Shown: positions 37,994 through 47,450 of the stretch, piece after piece | Numbering within the stretch: the stretch's first letter is position 1 | Layout of the letters: each line of letters opens with the position of its first letter | Origin: Saprospiraceae bacterium | GTDB taxonomy: Bacteria > Bacteroidota > Bacteroidia > Chitinophagales > Saprospiraceae | Direction: 5' to 3' | DNA length: 64,000 bases | Assembly (NCBI GenBank): GCA_026129545.1 | Contig: JAHCHX010000001.1 | Location: forward strand, 2,603,501-2,667,500 | Program-made: the position numbers and the translations under genes | Notes under the pieces: generated by a model | Told to the model about the DNA's origin: nothing | The model's input: only the letters and a program-made list of their open reading frames with translations | Database searches by the model: none

Positions 37994-38851
37994 ATGGACT
38001 TTCTCGACCAACTGAAAAACGGGGTATTCGCGGAATTGCTCGCCCGTTTTTCAGCCGCCATCCCCAAACTGACCTTTGCCTTGATGGTGATGCTCATCGG
38101 CTGGCTTATCGCCAAAGGCATCCGCAAAATCATACGCCGCGTGTTGTCGGGGTTGGGCCTTGACCGCCTCGCCGAACGGCTCAACGACATTGACATCGTG
38201 CAGCGCAGCGGAATGCGCATCGAGGTGTCGTCGGTGCTGTCGCAGATGGTCTATTACCTGCTCATGCTGGGGTTCGTGATTTTTGCGACCGATATTTTGG
38301 GCATCCCCGCCATCACTCAGATGGTGCGCGACTTGGTGGACTACATTCCGGCGCTTTTCTCGGCATTCATCCTGCTGTTGCTGGGGCTTTTCCTTGCCGA
38401 GATGGTGCGCGGCATCGCCCTCACCACTTGCCAATCCATGGGCTTGCCTTCCGCCAAAGTCATTTCCACCGCCATCTTCTACTTTCTTTTCATCACCGTA
38501 GCCATCAGCGCCTTGGCCCAAGCCAAAATCAACACCGGCTTCATGGCCCTCAATCTTTCCATCATCATCGCGGCATTGGCGTTGGCTTTTGCGGTGGGCT
38601 ACGGCATCGCCTCGCGCGATTTGCTTTCCAACTACCTCGCAAGTGGCTACAACCGCAACAAAGTTCAGGTAGGCGACGACATCCGCATCATCGGGATGCG
38701 CGGCAAAGTGATTATGATAGATGCCACTTCCCTGACGCTACAAACCGACAAAAGCGAAATCATCATCCCTTTGAGCAAGTTGGCTACCGAAAAGGTCGAA
38801 GTTTTTTACCCGGACGGACAGGAGGAAAACCTGCTCGAACCCGGCGAATGA
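37994..38851 (+). CDS. MscS-type mechanosensitive channel protein
   Basis: The 285-residue protein starts at the ATG at 37994 (MDFLDQLKNGVFAELL). Four or more hydrophobic helices occupy residues 20-200 (PKLTFALMVMLIGWLIAKGI, VSSVLSQMVYYLLMLGFVIF, IPALFSAFILLLLGLFLAEM, VISTAIFYFLFITVAISALA). A pore-lining-type segment (IIIAALALAFAVGYGIASRD) and a short beta domain with VGDDIRIIGMRGKVIMID and IIIPLSKLATEKVEVFYPD follow. This matches the small-conductance mechanosensitive channel fold, in the subfamily with several TM helices and no large cytoplasmic cage. It likely releases solutes on osmotic downshock; that is inferred from the family. Confidence 0.85.
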   Translation: MDFLDQLKNGVFAELLARFSAAIPKLTFALMVMLIGWLIAKGIRKIIRRVLSGLGLDRLAERLNDIDIVQRSGMRIEVSSVLSQMVYYLLMLGFVIFATDILGIPAITQMVRDLVDYIPALFSAFILLLLGLFLAEMVRGIALTTCQSMGLPSAKVISTAIFYFLFITVAISALAQAKINTGFMALNLSIIIAALALAFAVGYGIASRDLLSNYLASGYNRNKVQVGDDIRIIGMRGKVIMIDATSLTLQTDKSEIIIPLSKLATEKVEVFYPDGQEENLLEPGE

Positions 38852-38893
38852 TTGCTCTAACCCGTTCTTTTTTCACAAAACTTGTTTCTACAC

Positions 38894-39877
38894 ATGAAAG
38901 CACTTTACACCATCTTGATTGCGCTCTTTTGTTTCAATCTGCTTACTGTCAATGCGCAAGAAGCCAGCGATGCCCGCCTTAACGAAGTGACATCAATGGC
39001 ACAAAAAGACACCTTCGGCTGGACGGTGGGTGGCGGCCTTGGCCTCGACTTGGCTGGCATGGGCATCTCCAACCCGCGCGTGGGCGGCGGCGGCGGACGC
39101 TTTGGCATCGGTGGCCTCGGCACTTTGTTTGCCAATAGGAAGGAGGACAAATGGTTCTGGAACAACGCCTTTTCGCTACAACTCTCCGCACAAAAATTGC
39201 GCTCTGCCGACCCCTCTCTGCCAAGAGGTTTTTTGAAAAACTTGGATGTGTCGCGCCTCACCTCCCGCTATGGCCGCAAAATGGGCAGCGACAAATGGTT
39301 CGTCGCAGCAGACTTCTTTGCGCAAACACTCTTGCTCCAAACCTACCAGAGCAACTACCTCTCCCCCGTGAGCGACGAAGACCGAGTAGTGGCCAAACTG
39401 TTCTCCCCGCTTCAAATCACCTTTGCGCCGGGCATTGACTACAAGCCCAACTCGCACCTGTCTTTTTTCTATTCTCCTTGCGGCGTTCAATACATTTTGG
39501 TTGCTGACGACAACATCGCCGCCCTCAACATTCATGGCAACGAGGAAGGCAAAAACACCTTTTTCGGCCTCGGCTCCGAACTCAAGGCAGCCTACAACAA
39601 CAAGTATTTTGGCGACCGCCTCTCCGTCACCAATGGCTTGAGACTGTTTTCCAATTACCTGAAAGAGCCTCAAAACGTGGACGTGCTGTTCACCAACAAC
39701 TTTAGCATCGCCCTCTTCAAAGGCCTTTCGCTGGATTTGCTGGCCGAATACTTCTACGACCACGACGTGAAAGTGCAGAAGAACTTCGGCAGCGAGGATG
39801 CCGCCAAATTGCCTTACAACGGTCGCGGCGGCCAAACGACAGGCGCGTTTCTGTTGAAATACAGCAAGATATTTTAG
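38894..39877 (+). CDS. DUF3078-family outer-membrane beta-barrel protein
   Basis: The 327-residue protein has a signal peptide (MKALYTILIALFCFNLLTVN) and many amphipathic strands, ending in GGQTTGAFLLKYSKIF (terminal aromatic). The wording FGWTVGGGLGLDLAGMGISN and GIGGLGTLFANRKEDKWFWN fits DUF3078, a phylum-specific outer-membrane barrel family of unknown role. It starts 42 bases after the channel gene and ends 4 bases before the phosphatase gene, so it belongs to the same operon. Confidence 0.85.
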   Translation: MKALYTILIALFCFNLLTVNAQEASDARLNEVTSMAQKDTFGWTVGGGLGLDLAGMGISNPRVGGGGGRFGIGGLGTLFANRKEDKWFWNNAFSLQLSAQKLRSADPSLPRGFLKNLDVSRLTSRYGRKMGSDKWFVAADFFAQTLLLQTYQSNYLSPVSDEDRVVAKLFSPLQITFAPGIDYKPNSHLSFFYSPCGVQYILVADDNIAALNIHGNEEGKNTFFGLGSELKAAYNNKYFGDRLSVTNGLRLFSNYLKEPQNVDVLFTNNFSIALFKGLSLDLLAEYFYDHDVKVQKNFGSEDAAKLPYNGRGGQTTGAFLLKYSKIF

Positions 39878-39881
39878 TGCA

Positions 39882-40361
39882 ATGAAAATACTCATGGTTT
39901 GCCTCGGCAACATCTGCCGAAGCCCGCTGGCAGAAGGAATCATGCAACACAAAGCCATTCAAGCGGGACTTGACTGGCGAGTGGACAGCGCCGGCACGGG
40001 GTACTGGCATGTGGGCGAACAACCCGACAGCCGCTCCATCAAAACAGCGCGTCAATACGGCATTGACATCACCTACCAGCGGGCAAGGCAATTCCAGCCC
40101 GCCGACTTCGACCGCTTCGACCGCATTTTCGTCATGGATACCCAAAACCTCCGCGACGTGCTGCGCCACGCCCGCGACGACGAGCATCGAGCCAAAGTGG
40201 ATTTGATACTCAACCAAATCTACCCCACCCAAAACCGCTCGGTGCCCGACCCCTACTACGACGACGATGGATTCGCAGAGGTCTTCGATATGTTGGATGC
40301 AGCTTGCGACGCATTCATTCAAAGCCATCTGAAAGCGCAAGGGGGACAAAACGATGTATGA
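39882..40361 (+). CDS. Low-molecular-weight protein-tyrosine phosphatase
   Basis: The 159-residue protein has the P-loop CLGNICRSPLAEG at residues 7-19 (Cys 7, Arg 13) and the general acid in VPDPYYDDDGF near residue 125. Complete LMW-PTP length. It removes phosphate from tyrosine in proteins or small phosphate esters in the cytoplasm. Start 4 bases after DUF3078, and 8 bases of overlap with truA, so it is translated in a coupled operon. Target proteins are not known. Confidence 0.95.
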   Translation: MKILMVCLGNICRSPLAEGIMQHKAIQAGLDWRVDSAGTGYWHVGEQPDSRSIKTARQYGIDITYQRARQFQPADFDRFDRIFVMDTQNLRDVLRHARDDEHRAKVDLILNQIYPTQNRSVPDPYYDDDGFAEVFDMLDAACDAFIQSHLKAQGGQNDV

Positions 40362-41121
40362 AGCCAGCTTGCCAACGGCCACGCGATATTTTATTGTGCT
40401 ATCCTATCTCGGCACCCGATATAGCGGCTGGCAAGTGCAGCCCAATGCCGTATCGGTACAAGCCACGCTAGAGGCGGTACTTTCCACAATTTTGAGACAA
40501 ACGATTGAGGTGACTGGCTGCGGGCGCACCGACGCGGGCGTGCACGCCCGATACTATGTGGCGCATTTCGACGCAGCAGGCACTCTGCCCTCCACTTTTC
40601 TAAATGGCCTGAACAGCATTCTGCCCGACGACATCGCCGCGCACTCCATAAGGCAAGTGCCTGCCGACGCGCACGCTCGCTATGATGCCTACGAGCGCAG
40701 CTACGAATACCACATCGCCTTGCGGAAAGACCCATTTGCGACCGACACGGCTTGGCTCTTTCCCCAGCATGGAAAAGTTGATTTTGAAAAAATGCGGCGC
40801 GTGGCGGCACTGCTGCCTCACTACACTTCTTTCTCTCCTTTTTGTAAAACAGGCAGCGGGCTGGAACATTTCGACTGCGAAATGAAGGAGGCTCGTTGGG
40901 AGGAACGACACGAGGCCTTCCGCTGGGTATTCCACGTCACGGCCAATCGCTTTCTGCGCGGCATGGTGCGGCTCATAGTGGGCGCTTGCCTCAACGTCGG
41001 GTTGGGGAAAATAGAACTGGACGACGTGAAATCCGCTTTGGATATGCAACAGCCGCTAAAAAAGAGCCTAAGCGTGCCACCGCAAGGATTGTTTCTGACC
41101 GATGTGAAATATCCTTATTGA
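40354..41121 (+). CDS. truA: tRNA pseudouridine(38-40) synthase TruA
   Basis: The 255-residue enzyme isomerises uridines 38-40 in the anticodon stem-loop. The catalytic Asp is in GCGRTDAGVHARYYVAHFD, and other family blocks are LSYLGTRYSGWQVQPNAVSV, YDAYERSYEYHIALRKDPFA and NRFLRGMVRLIVGACLNVG. The start ATG lies inside the end of the phosphatase gene (8 bases of overlap). Complete. Confidence 0.95.
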   Translation: MYEASLPTATRYFIVLSYLGTRYSGWQVQPNAVSVQATLEAVLSTILRQTIEVTGCGRTDAGVHARYYVAHFDAAGTLPSTFLNGLNSILPDDIAAHSIRQVPADAHARYDAYERSYEYHIALRKDPFATDTAWLFPQHGKVDFEKMRRVAALLPHYTSFSPFCKTGSGLEHFDCEMKEARWEERHEAFRWVFHVTANRFLRGMVRLIVGACLNVGLGKIELDDVKSALDMQQPLKKSLSVPPQGLFLTDVKYPY

Positions 41122-41302
41122 GCAAACTCACCCAGCGGCGTGACCCCTGTCATGGCACGGCTTGGAGGGGGAAGAGACCTTTGTGCAACTCCGTTTTTTT
41201 GATAGGATTCAGGTTCCATATTGACCGGATTGAAAAACAATCCTGCAAATCTTGTCAATCCAGTCAATAAGATTTTTGTCCGAACAAAATCTCCCTCCGT
41301 TT

Positions 41303-42148
41303 ATGAAAAAAATACTCGTTCCCACCGATTTTTCCAAAAATGCCAAACACGCCCTGCGCGTAGCTGCTACCATAGCTACCAAAACCGGCGCAAGGCTCGG
41401 GCTGATGCACACCAACACGGCGCTTGCTTACGCGCCCGTGCTGCCGGAATACAATTTTATCGGCTCCTACGACATGAAAAGTTATTACGACATGGTGGCC
41501 GATGAGTTTCGGCACACCAAAAAGTCTTTGGTGGCTGAGCCGGGATTTGAAAAACTTGACATTGACACTCGCATAGAAGAGGGCTTGCTCTATGCGTCCA
41601 TACGGCGCGTGGCGGAAGAGGACAAGGCCGATTTGGTGGTGATTGGCACAAAGGGGGCCACAGGCGCGGCAGAGTTCTTTGTGGGTTCCAACACAGAAAA
41701 AGTGATTCGCACGGCTCCATGTCCGGTGCTTGCCGTCCCGGAGGAATCGGGTGATTTTGACCTGAAAACGGTGGTGCTGCCTTCTACTTTGGAGAAAAAC
41801 CAAATGCCCGTGTTCGAGCAATTGGCCGAGTGGCAGGGGCACTGGCCTTTCACGGTCAAGGTGTTGTATTTGAACAACCCTGCTATGCTCCGCTCGGAGC
41901 AGGAAATAGAGCAGGTGGCGGGTTCCTTCGCACAAAAGGCAGGGCTGAATAACTTCAGCGTCCACACCTTGGGCAGCAACTTCAATGAAGAGGCCTCCAT
42001 TTTGCAATTTGCGGCACGAGTGGGGGCAGATTTGATTGCGATGGGCACTCATCAGCGAAGGGGCTTGTCGCACCTACTGTTTGGAAGTCTCACGGAGGAC
42101 ACGGTCAATCATTCCAAAATCCCTGTGCTGAGCGTGGCGGTGCGTTGA
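41303..42148 (+). CDS. Universal stress protein (two UspA domains)
   Basis: The 281-residue protein starts at the ATG at 41303 (MKKILVPTDFSKNAKHALRV). The first UspA domain has ATP-binding wording VVIGTKGATGAAEFFVGSNT followed by VIRTAPCPVLAVPE; the second ends IAMGTHQRRGLSHLLFGSLT then VNHSKIPVLSVAV. Two domains in one chain is a frequent form in Bacteroidota. General stress or nucleotide-sensing role by family. Confidence 0.9.
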   Translation: MKKILVPTDFSKNAKHALRVAATIATKTGARLGLMHTNTALAYAPVLPEYNFIGSYDMKSYYDMVADEFRHTKKSLVAEPGFEKLDIDTRIEEGLLYASIRRVAEEDKADLVVIGTKGATGAAEFFVGSNTEKVIRTAPCPVLAVPEESGDFDLKTVVLPSTLEKNQMPVFEQLAEWQGHWPFTVKVLYLNNPAMLRSEQEIEQVAGSFAQKAGLNNFSVHTLGSNFNEEASILQFAARVGADLIAMGTHQRRGLSHLLFGSLTEDTVNHSKIPVLSVAVR

Positions 42149-42219
42149 AGCGAATAGGGTATTGCTGGAATGGAAGCCTTCGATGTACCTTTCGCCGGAA
42201 TAGGTCAAAACTTCCTTTC

Positions 42220-43914
42220 ATGGCAAAAAAAAATGCGCCAAAGCCCCATGCTCGCCCCTCAAAGTCGGCAGCAACGCCAATGCCCAAACAAACGATTTCC
42301 GATAAATGGATGCCATGGATACCGCTCGTGCTGGGGGTATTGGTTTTTAGCACGGGCCTGACGAATGAATTGCTGGGCATTGACGACCATACTGCTACTG
42401 TTGACAACCCGGCAGTGCGCGATTTCAAACTGTTCTCCTCCTTCAACTTGGGTATGTACGCCCCCCTCACATGGGCAGTTTATGGCGTGGCGTACACGTT
42501 GGGGAAAGACAACCCTTTCTGGTATCACCTATTTAGCCTTGCCGTTCACGCCTTCAACATCTGGCTGGTGTTTCGTTTGCTGGCCCGCTTGAGTATTGGG
42601 GCAAAGACATCATTGGCCGTGACGCTCCTGTTCGCCATCCATCCTATTCAAGTAGAATCGGTCGCTTGGATAGCGGGATTTAGCACCCCGCTTTTTTCCA
42701 TGTTTTTTTTGCTATCGTGTTTGAAATATCTCGATTATGCCGAACGGCCGGCAGAGGCGAAACCCTACTACCTGTCACTCTTGCTTTTCGTGGCCGCCTG
42801 CCTCTCGAAAAGCGCCGCAGTGACCCTTCCTTTGGTGCTTGTGGTGCTCGACCTTTGGCGCAAGCCCGCCATGCCACGAGCGCGTCAGATGCTTGGCTAC
42901 CTTCCTTTCTTCCTAATAGCCCTGATTTTTGGCCTGCTCACCATTTACTCCCGCACCCAGTCGGCCATTGTCACCGAGACGCCGGGAAGCGAGCTTACGC
43001 TCTTGGAACGCTTGCAGGTGTTGTGCTACACCCCTGTTTTTTACTGGTTCAACACGCTTGCCCCATTTAAACTAAACATCTACTACTCGTTCGACAAAGT
43101 GAACGGCCATCTACCGTGGCCTTATCTGATTGCGCCATTTGTCGTGATTGTCAGTTTCGTAGCCGCTTGGCGCTATCGCGAAAAAGCATCATGGTTTTGG
43201 TTTGGCTTGTTGTTCTTTTTCGCAAATGTGTCCGTTATGCTTCCGTTCGTGTCGCACGGGACGTTTGAGTTCATCGCAGACCACTACAACTACTTGGCGA
43301 TGATTGGCACCAGTCTGATTTTGGTGAAAGGATGGCAAGCACTGCGAGAGCGGTGGCCGAGCCTGTCAGGTGGGCTGCGATGGATAGGCCTTGCTTGGCT
43401 TGGCCTGATAGTGATACTTTGCCTTCGGCAAATCGGGGTATGGAAAGACACCAACACCGTTGTGAGCAATGCCATCGAAAACGGATATTATCAAAACGGG
43501 CTTATGTATGCGGCACGCGCCAAGCACTTCGGCAACAAGGGCAAAATAAAGGAAGCCATCCGGGACTTTGACAAGTCTTTGGAAATCAATCCTAATTTGT
43601 ATGAATCCTACAAGTTTCGCGGCGGCTTGTATGGGATGATGAAACAATACGAAAAATCCGTGGCCGACCTGAGCAAGTATCTGGAGCAATATCCCAATGA
43701 CGCGGAGCAATACTACAATCGCGGTCTTTCGCTGCTCAATCTGGGCCGCCTGAACGATGCTGTCGCCGACTTTTCGAGGACACTCGAACTCAACCCCAAC
43801 TTCGCTCGCGCCTACCGTGCCCGGGGCAATGCTTACAAGTCGCTGGGCGAAATGGAAAAAGCCGAGTCGGACTTGGCCGAATGGGAAAGAAGAAATGGCA
43901 CTGGCGGAAATTGA
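42220..43914 (+). CDS. Polytopic membrane protein with C-terminal TPR domain
   Basis: The 564-residue protein starts at the ATG at 42220 (MAKKNAPKPHARPSKSAATP) with a basic N-terminus. About ten hydrophobic helices follow (for example IPLVLGVLVFSTGLTNELLG, LLFVAACLSKSAAVTLPLVL, FFLIALIFGLLTIYSRTQSA). The ID-D pattern near GIDDHTATVDNPAVRDFKLF resembles the O-mannosyl/GT-C type membrane glycosyltransferase-like proteins called TMTC. The last ~140 residues are TPR repeats (GKIKEAIRDFDKSLEINPNL, AVADFSRTLELNPNFARAYR). Family role unproven; protein glycosylation or scaffolding is possible. It follows the UspA gene by 71 bases. Confidence 0.8.
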   Translation: MAKKNAPKPHARPSKSAATPMPKQTISDKWMPWIPLVLGVLVFSTGLTNELLGIDDHTATVDNPAVRDFKLFSSFNLGMYAPLTWAVYGVAYTLGKDNPFWYHLFSLAVHAFNIWLVFRLLARLSIGAKTSLAVTLLFAIHPIQVESVAWIAGFSTPLFSMFFLLSCLKYLDYAERPAEAKPYYLSLLLFVAACLSKSAAVTLPLVLVVLDLWRKPAMPRARQMLGYLPFFLIALIFGLLTIYSRTQSAIVTETPGSELTLLERLQVLCYTPVFYWFNTLAPFKLNIYYSFDKVNGHLPWPYLIAPFVVIVSFVAAWRYREKASWFWFGLLFFFANVSVMLPFVSHGTFEFIADHYNYLAMIGTSLILVKGWQALRERWPSLSGGLRWIGLAWLGLIVILCLRQIGVWKDTNTVVSNAIENGYYQNGLMYAARAKHFGNKGKIKEAIRDFDKSLEINPNLYESYKFRGGLYGMMKQYEKSVADLSKYLEQYPNDAEQYYNRGLSLLNLGRLNDAVADFSRTLELNPNFARAYRARGNAYKSLGEMEKAESDLAEWERRNGTGGN

Positions 43915-44104
43915 ACCAGAAAGAACAATAGGTTTGTTGCGGTGGAGGGCTTTGAGTGAAGGGGATTGTCATTTTTTCGACTGGCGAGGCAAGTTTTGCA
44001 GTCGAAATCGGGCATATTCGGCGAAAAATTTAACGAAGCCAGTCGGAAAAAGGGCTTTCCCTTTGCCAAAGGCCTCCACCGCGACAAGTCTAATGTTTAA
44101 GGGA

Positions 44105-44140
44105 GAGGCAGCCCCCGAAACACATCCCGGGCGCTGCCCC
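44105..44140. repeat. Degraded REP-like hairpin
   Basis: GGCAGCCCCCGAAACACATC and the following CCGGGCGCTGCCCC form an imperfect stem of the same wording as 19323-19378. It lies between two convergent genes in an otherwise gene-free stretch (43915-44209). Confidence 0.5.
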
Positions 44141-44209
44141 TTCATATCTGATTTGGTGCCCCTGTTGGCCTCCCCGCCAACAAGGGCAGAAGAGGTAGAG
44201 AAACAGCTT

Positions 44210-44971
44210 CTAAACCCTCTGAAAATCCCTGACCGCCGCGGCCATATCCCTTATCACGGCAGGGTCTTGCTCCACCATGCTGCCCACCACTATCAAGTCC
44301 GCGCCAGCGCGAAGGTTGGTGGCCACTTTTTCCGGCGTGCGAATGCCGCCTCCCACAATCAGCGGCACACTCACGGCCCCACTCACCGCCTCTATCATCC
44401 GCTCCGCGACGGGCGTTTGGGCACCCGAGCCCGCATCCAGATACATCAGTTTCAAGCCCAGCAACTCGCCAGCCAATGCCGTGCACACGGCGATGTCGTC
44501 CTTGTGCGCCGGGATGGGATAGGTGTTCGACATATACTGCACGGAGGTCATTACGCCGCCATCCACGAGTATGTAGCCGGTGCTGATGATTTCGAGCGGC
44601 GACATTTTCAGAAAAGGCGCGGAGATGACATGCTGACCGATGAGCAGCTCCGGGTTGCGACCGCTGATGAGCGACAGGAACAGGATGGCATCGGCGCGAT
44701 AACTGAGCTGGAAAGAATTGCCCGGGAAAAGAACAAGGGGAATGGCACAACGCTGCCTGATTTGGGCAAGCAGGCCGTCGAGCATGTTGTTCACCACCAG
44801 ACTGCCGCCGATAAAAAAGTAGTCCACCCCACACTCGACGGCCAATTCCAGTGCCGCTTCCATCTTTTTAAGGCGGAGCTTATCGGGGTCGAAAAGCACG
44901 GCCAGCCGTTTTTCGCCCAGTTGCTTGGCTTCCAGTAAGCCTGTGTAGATGCCTTTGTCTTTTACTGTCAT
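44210..44971 (-). CDS. Geranylgeranyl/heptaprenyl-glyceryl phosphate synthase
   Basis: The 253-residue TIM barrel joins a polyprenyl diphosphate to sn-glycerol 1-phosphate with an ether bond. Motifs: LAVLFDPDKLRLKKME, DYFFIGGSLVVNNMLDGLL, PLVLFPGNSFQLSYRADAIL, LMYLDAGSGAQTPVAERMIE and LIVGGGIRTPEKVATNLRAG (phosphate binding). Several Bacteroidota carry this archaeal-lipid type enzyme; the end product in bacteria is not settled. Convergent with the TPR membrane protein; the gene upstream ends at its start. Confidence 0.92.
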   Translation of the reverse strand: MTVKDKGIYTGLLEAKQLGEKRLAVLFDPDKLRLKKMEAALELAVECGVDYFFIGGSLVVNNMLDGLLAQIRQRCAIPLVLFPGNSFQLSYRADAILFLSLISGRNPELLIGQHVISAPFLKMSPLEIISTGYILVDGGVMTSVQYMSNTYPIPAHKDDIAVCTALAGELLGLKLMYLDAGSGAQTPVAERMIEAVSGAVSVPLIVGGGIRTPEKVATNLRAGADLIVVGSMVEQDPAVIRDMAAAVRDFQRV

Positions 44972-46402
44972 TCAATAGGACTTCGCCGCGATTTGAAGCA
45001 GCTGTTGTTTGATGTCTTCGGGCTGATTGCCAGTAGGCTTGTCGGCAAAAGAACCATTTTTGGTGATGATGAAATACTGCGGCACCGTCTCTACCCCATA
45101 AGTGAGGGCAATGTTGCGGTCGTAGCCCGACGATGCCAGCACATGGTAGCCTTTGAAGCCGCGTGCCGTCAGCGAGGCACGCCAGTTCGCCGGATTTTCG
45201 TCAATGGATACATTCACTATTTCGATGCCCCGGCTGTTGAGCTCGGCAGCGTAGTTGTCGAACATTTCCATTTTTTTCAAACAGGCGCTGCACCAGCTCG
45301 CCCAAAAATTGAGATACACCACGCGCCCGCGAAATTGTGCCAAGCGAACCGCCCGGCCATCCGAGTCATTCCCGGTAAAAGGCGGAGCCACCGTGCCCGG
45401 CGACACACGGGCTATTTTCTCATACAGACCCGTGATTTTCGCGTCGTAGGCCGGGTACTCGTTTGTTTGCAAAAATTGGGTGTAATAAGGCAAAATCTCG
45501 CGGTAGCGTTCGCTAGTGAAAGCCATGCGTATCATCTCAGAGTGAAAAAACGCAAGCGACTTGCCCGATAGCATCTGCCCGGCCAGCTCGTATTGGCGGG
45601 CGTAGAAATTGTCCAACTGGCCCGTCTTTGCCACTTGTCGCGCCATCAGCACCTGCAAAAAATGGCGGTACCAATCATTGCCAATCGCCTCGCTGATGAT
45701 GGGAGCCTCGTCGAGAAAGTCGAAAAACGGGGGCTGAATCTGATAGCGATTGGCGTACACCTGGCCATAGAACAGCAGGTGGTAGGCCCAATCGTAAGTA
45801 ATGTCAGCTGCCATCCAGTCGAAAAAAGCAGGCGTGAGCGTGTTGGGGTGTTTGGCCGAAAAGTCGTCGAGCAGGGCGGAGGCAGCCTCCCGGCGCTTAT
45901 CCAAGAAACCCTTGAAATCCGTCGGGGACAACGCTTCCATGCGCTCGTTCATCACCTGTTCCACCACCGCCCACCACTGGCCGATTTTGAATCGGATGTT
46001 GTTCAGTTCGTCGTAGTCGGGCGGGTTGATTTTGAAATACTGCTGCAAGAGGCGGTTGTTCGCGCTGCCGCGCCCGTTGAAGGCGACGACCACCGGGAAC
46101 TGAAAAATATCCGCTCGAATACCCAGCGTATCGTCTGGCTCGAGAAAAATCGGCAAGCGGTCCTCGTTGTATTTCAAAAAAGCCAACTGTGCCTCCGGCA
46201 ATTGCGCTTCCATGACGAACGACAGCTGGCCGTCCAGCTCGGCCCAGAAATGGCTGCTGCGGCCATCCACATAGTAGTGGGGCACAAACAGTTCGACCCG
46301 GTCGCCGGGCGCGGCGTTTTTGAATGTGCCGCTGATATGCGCGGCTACGACCACCGTGGCGATGCCGACAAAGAGGGGGATGAAAAAAAATCTTTTCAAC
46401 AT
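44972..46402 (-). CDS. TlpA-like redoxin with N-terminal unknown domain
   Basis: The 476-residue protein starts at the ATG at 46402 (MLKRFFFIPLFVGIATVVVA), a signal peptide. The first 330 residues are a helix-rich periplasmic domain without a family I can name (DUF4369-like wording at the start, PGDRVELFVPHYYVDGRSSH). The last ~140 residues are a thioredoxin-like domain with active site NFWASWCSACLKKME (CSAC) and EIVNVSIDENPANWRASLTA. Ends with TKNGSFADKPTGNQPEDIKQ. Thiol-disulfide exchange at the envelope is the likely role. It directly abuts the GGGP synthase gene. Confidence 0.85.
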   Translation of the reverse strand: MLKRFFFIPLFVGIATVVVAAHISGTFKNAAPGDRVELFVPHYYVDGRSSHFWAELDGQLSFVMEAQLPEAQLAFLKYNEDRLPIFLEPDDTLGIRADIFQFPVVVAFNGRGSANNRLLQQYFKINPPDYDELNNIRFKIGQWWAVVEQVMNERMEALSPTDFKGFLDKRREAASALLDDFSAKHPNTLTPAFFDWMAADITYDWAYHLLFYGQVYANRYQIQPPFFDFLDEAPIISEAIGNDWYRHFLQVLMARQVAKTGQLDNFYARQYELAGQMLSGKSLAFFHSEMIRMAFTSERYREILPYYTQFLQTNEYPAYDAKITGLYEKIARVSPGTVAPPFTGNDSDGRAVRLAQFRGRVVYLNFWASWCSACLKKMEMFDNYAAELNSRGIEIVNVSIDENPANWRASLTARGFKGYHVLASSGYDRNIALTYGVETVPQYFIITKNGSFADKPTGNQPEDIKQQLLQIAAKSY

Positions 46403-46469
46403 ATTGGGATGAAAAATTACGGTTGAGGGTAAGGAGAGATGCCGAATTTCCTTTTGCAACACCAGTGCC

Positions 46470-47450
46470 TCATTGGAGCAACACGCGCACGGTCTCTATT
46501 TTCTTGTCGCTCACCAGCTCGAGCACGAAGGTCTTGCCATCCAATTCCAGCCGAGCGCCCTGTTCGGGAATCGTCTGGGTCGTCATCACCAAATACCCCG
46601 AAAGTGTGTTGTAGTCACCTTCCGGCAAGGCGAGTGCGGGATATTTTTCGTTGAGATAATCCACATCGAGGCGCCCGGAGAACAGATACTCCCTGTCCGA
46701 TATTTGCACCTCGATGAACTCTTCTTGGTCGTGTTCGTCGTCAATGTCGCCAAAAAGTTGTTCGAGCGCGTCCTCCAGCGTGACAAGCCCCGCGAGACTG
46801 CCGTACTCATCCACCACACAGGCGATGTTCGTGCGGTTTTTGATGAACTTGTTGAGCAAATCATTCACCTGAATGGTCTCCGGCACAAACTTGATGGGCA
46901 TCACTATGCTGCGGATGTTGCTCGGCTTGGAAAACAGCTGTTGCACATGCACATAACCCAACACGTTGTCCAGCTCGCCCTCGGTCACAAGGATGCGCGA
47001 CAGGCTGCTCTCTATGAACAGTTGGCGCAGCTCGGCCACCGATGATCGCACGTCAATGTGCACGATTTCGGGGCGGGGAGCCATGCAGTCGTGCGCGCGC
47101 ACCTGCTTGAGATGAAGCGCATTTTCGAGCAGTTCCATCTCTACCTCTTCCTCGCCGGGAGTGCCCGACACGTTTTGCTGTACCAGATATTCCAACAAGG
47201 CCGCCTCCCCCTCTGTGGGCGCGTTTTTGTATATGTTTTTAAAAATCAGATTTTTGAAAAACATCAACGCAAAAAAAAGAAGCAGCGTCAATACCAAAGG
47301 AGCCACCCAGCCCGTGCCAAAAACAAAATGGAGCAACGGCCCCAGCCCCAATGCCGCAAACGTGGCCAACATCACGAGCAGCAGCGTAGCGGGGAAGGTG
47401 TGGCTTCCGATGCGCAGGGCGGAGGCCCAGGAGAGAAATCGGTCTTTCAT
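46470..47450 (-). CDS. CBS/CorC-domain membrane protein (short hemolysin-like)
   Basis: The 326-residue protein has only two hydrophobic segments near the N-terminus (FPATLLLVMLATFAALGLGP, VAPLVLTLLLFFALMFFKNL), then a CBS-domain pair and a CorC/HlyC transporter-associated domain (EYLFSGRLDVDYLNEKYPAL to the end). The typical CNNM/HlyC proteins have a four-helix DUF21 domain of about 180 residues; here about 70 residues replace it, so this looks like a shortened or derived version. Family members are linked to Mg or Co efflux. It lies 67 bases upstream of the TlpA-like gene. Confidence 0.8.
   Translation of the reverse strand: MKDRFLSWASALRIGSHTFPATLLLVMLATFAALGLGPLLHFVFGTGWVAPLVLTLLLFFALMFFKNLIFKNIYKNAPTEGEAALLEYLVQQNVSGTPGEEEVEMELLENALHLKQVRAHDCMAPRPEIVHIDVRSSVAELRQLFIESSLSRILVTEGELDNVLGYVHVQQLFSKPSNIRSIVMPIKFVPETIQVNDLLNKFIKNRTNIACVVDEYGSLAGLVTLEDALEQLFGDIDDEHDQEEFIEVQISDREYLFSGRLDVDYLNEKYPALALPEGDYNTLSGYLVMTTQTIPEQGARLELDGKTFVLELVSDKKIETVRVLLQ

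Noticed and set aside
43757..44938. 393-codon plus-strand frame across the TPR gene end and the GGGP synthase
   Set aside because: Most of it is antisense to the clear GGGP synthase; the translation is His/Arg-rich and unlike a protein family.
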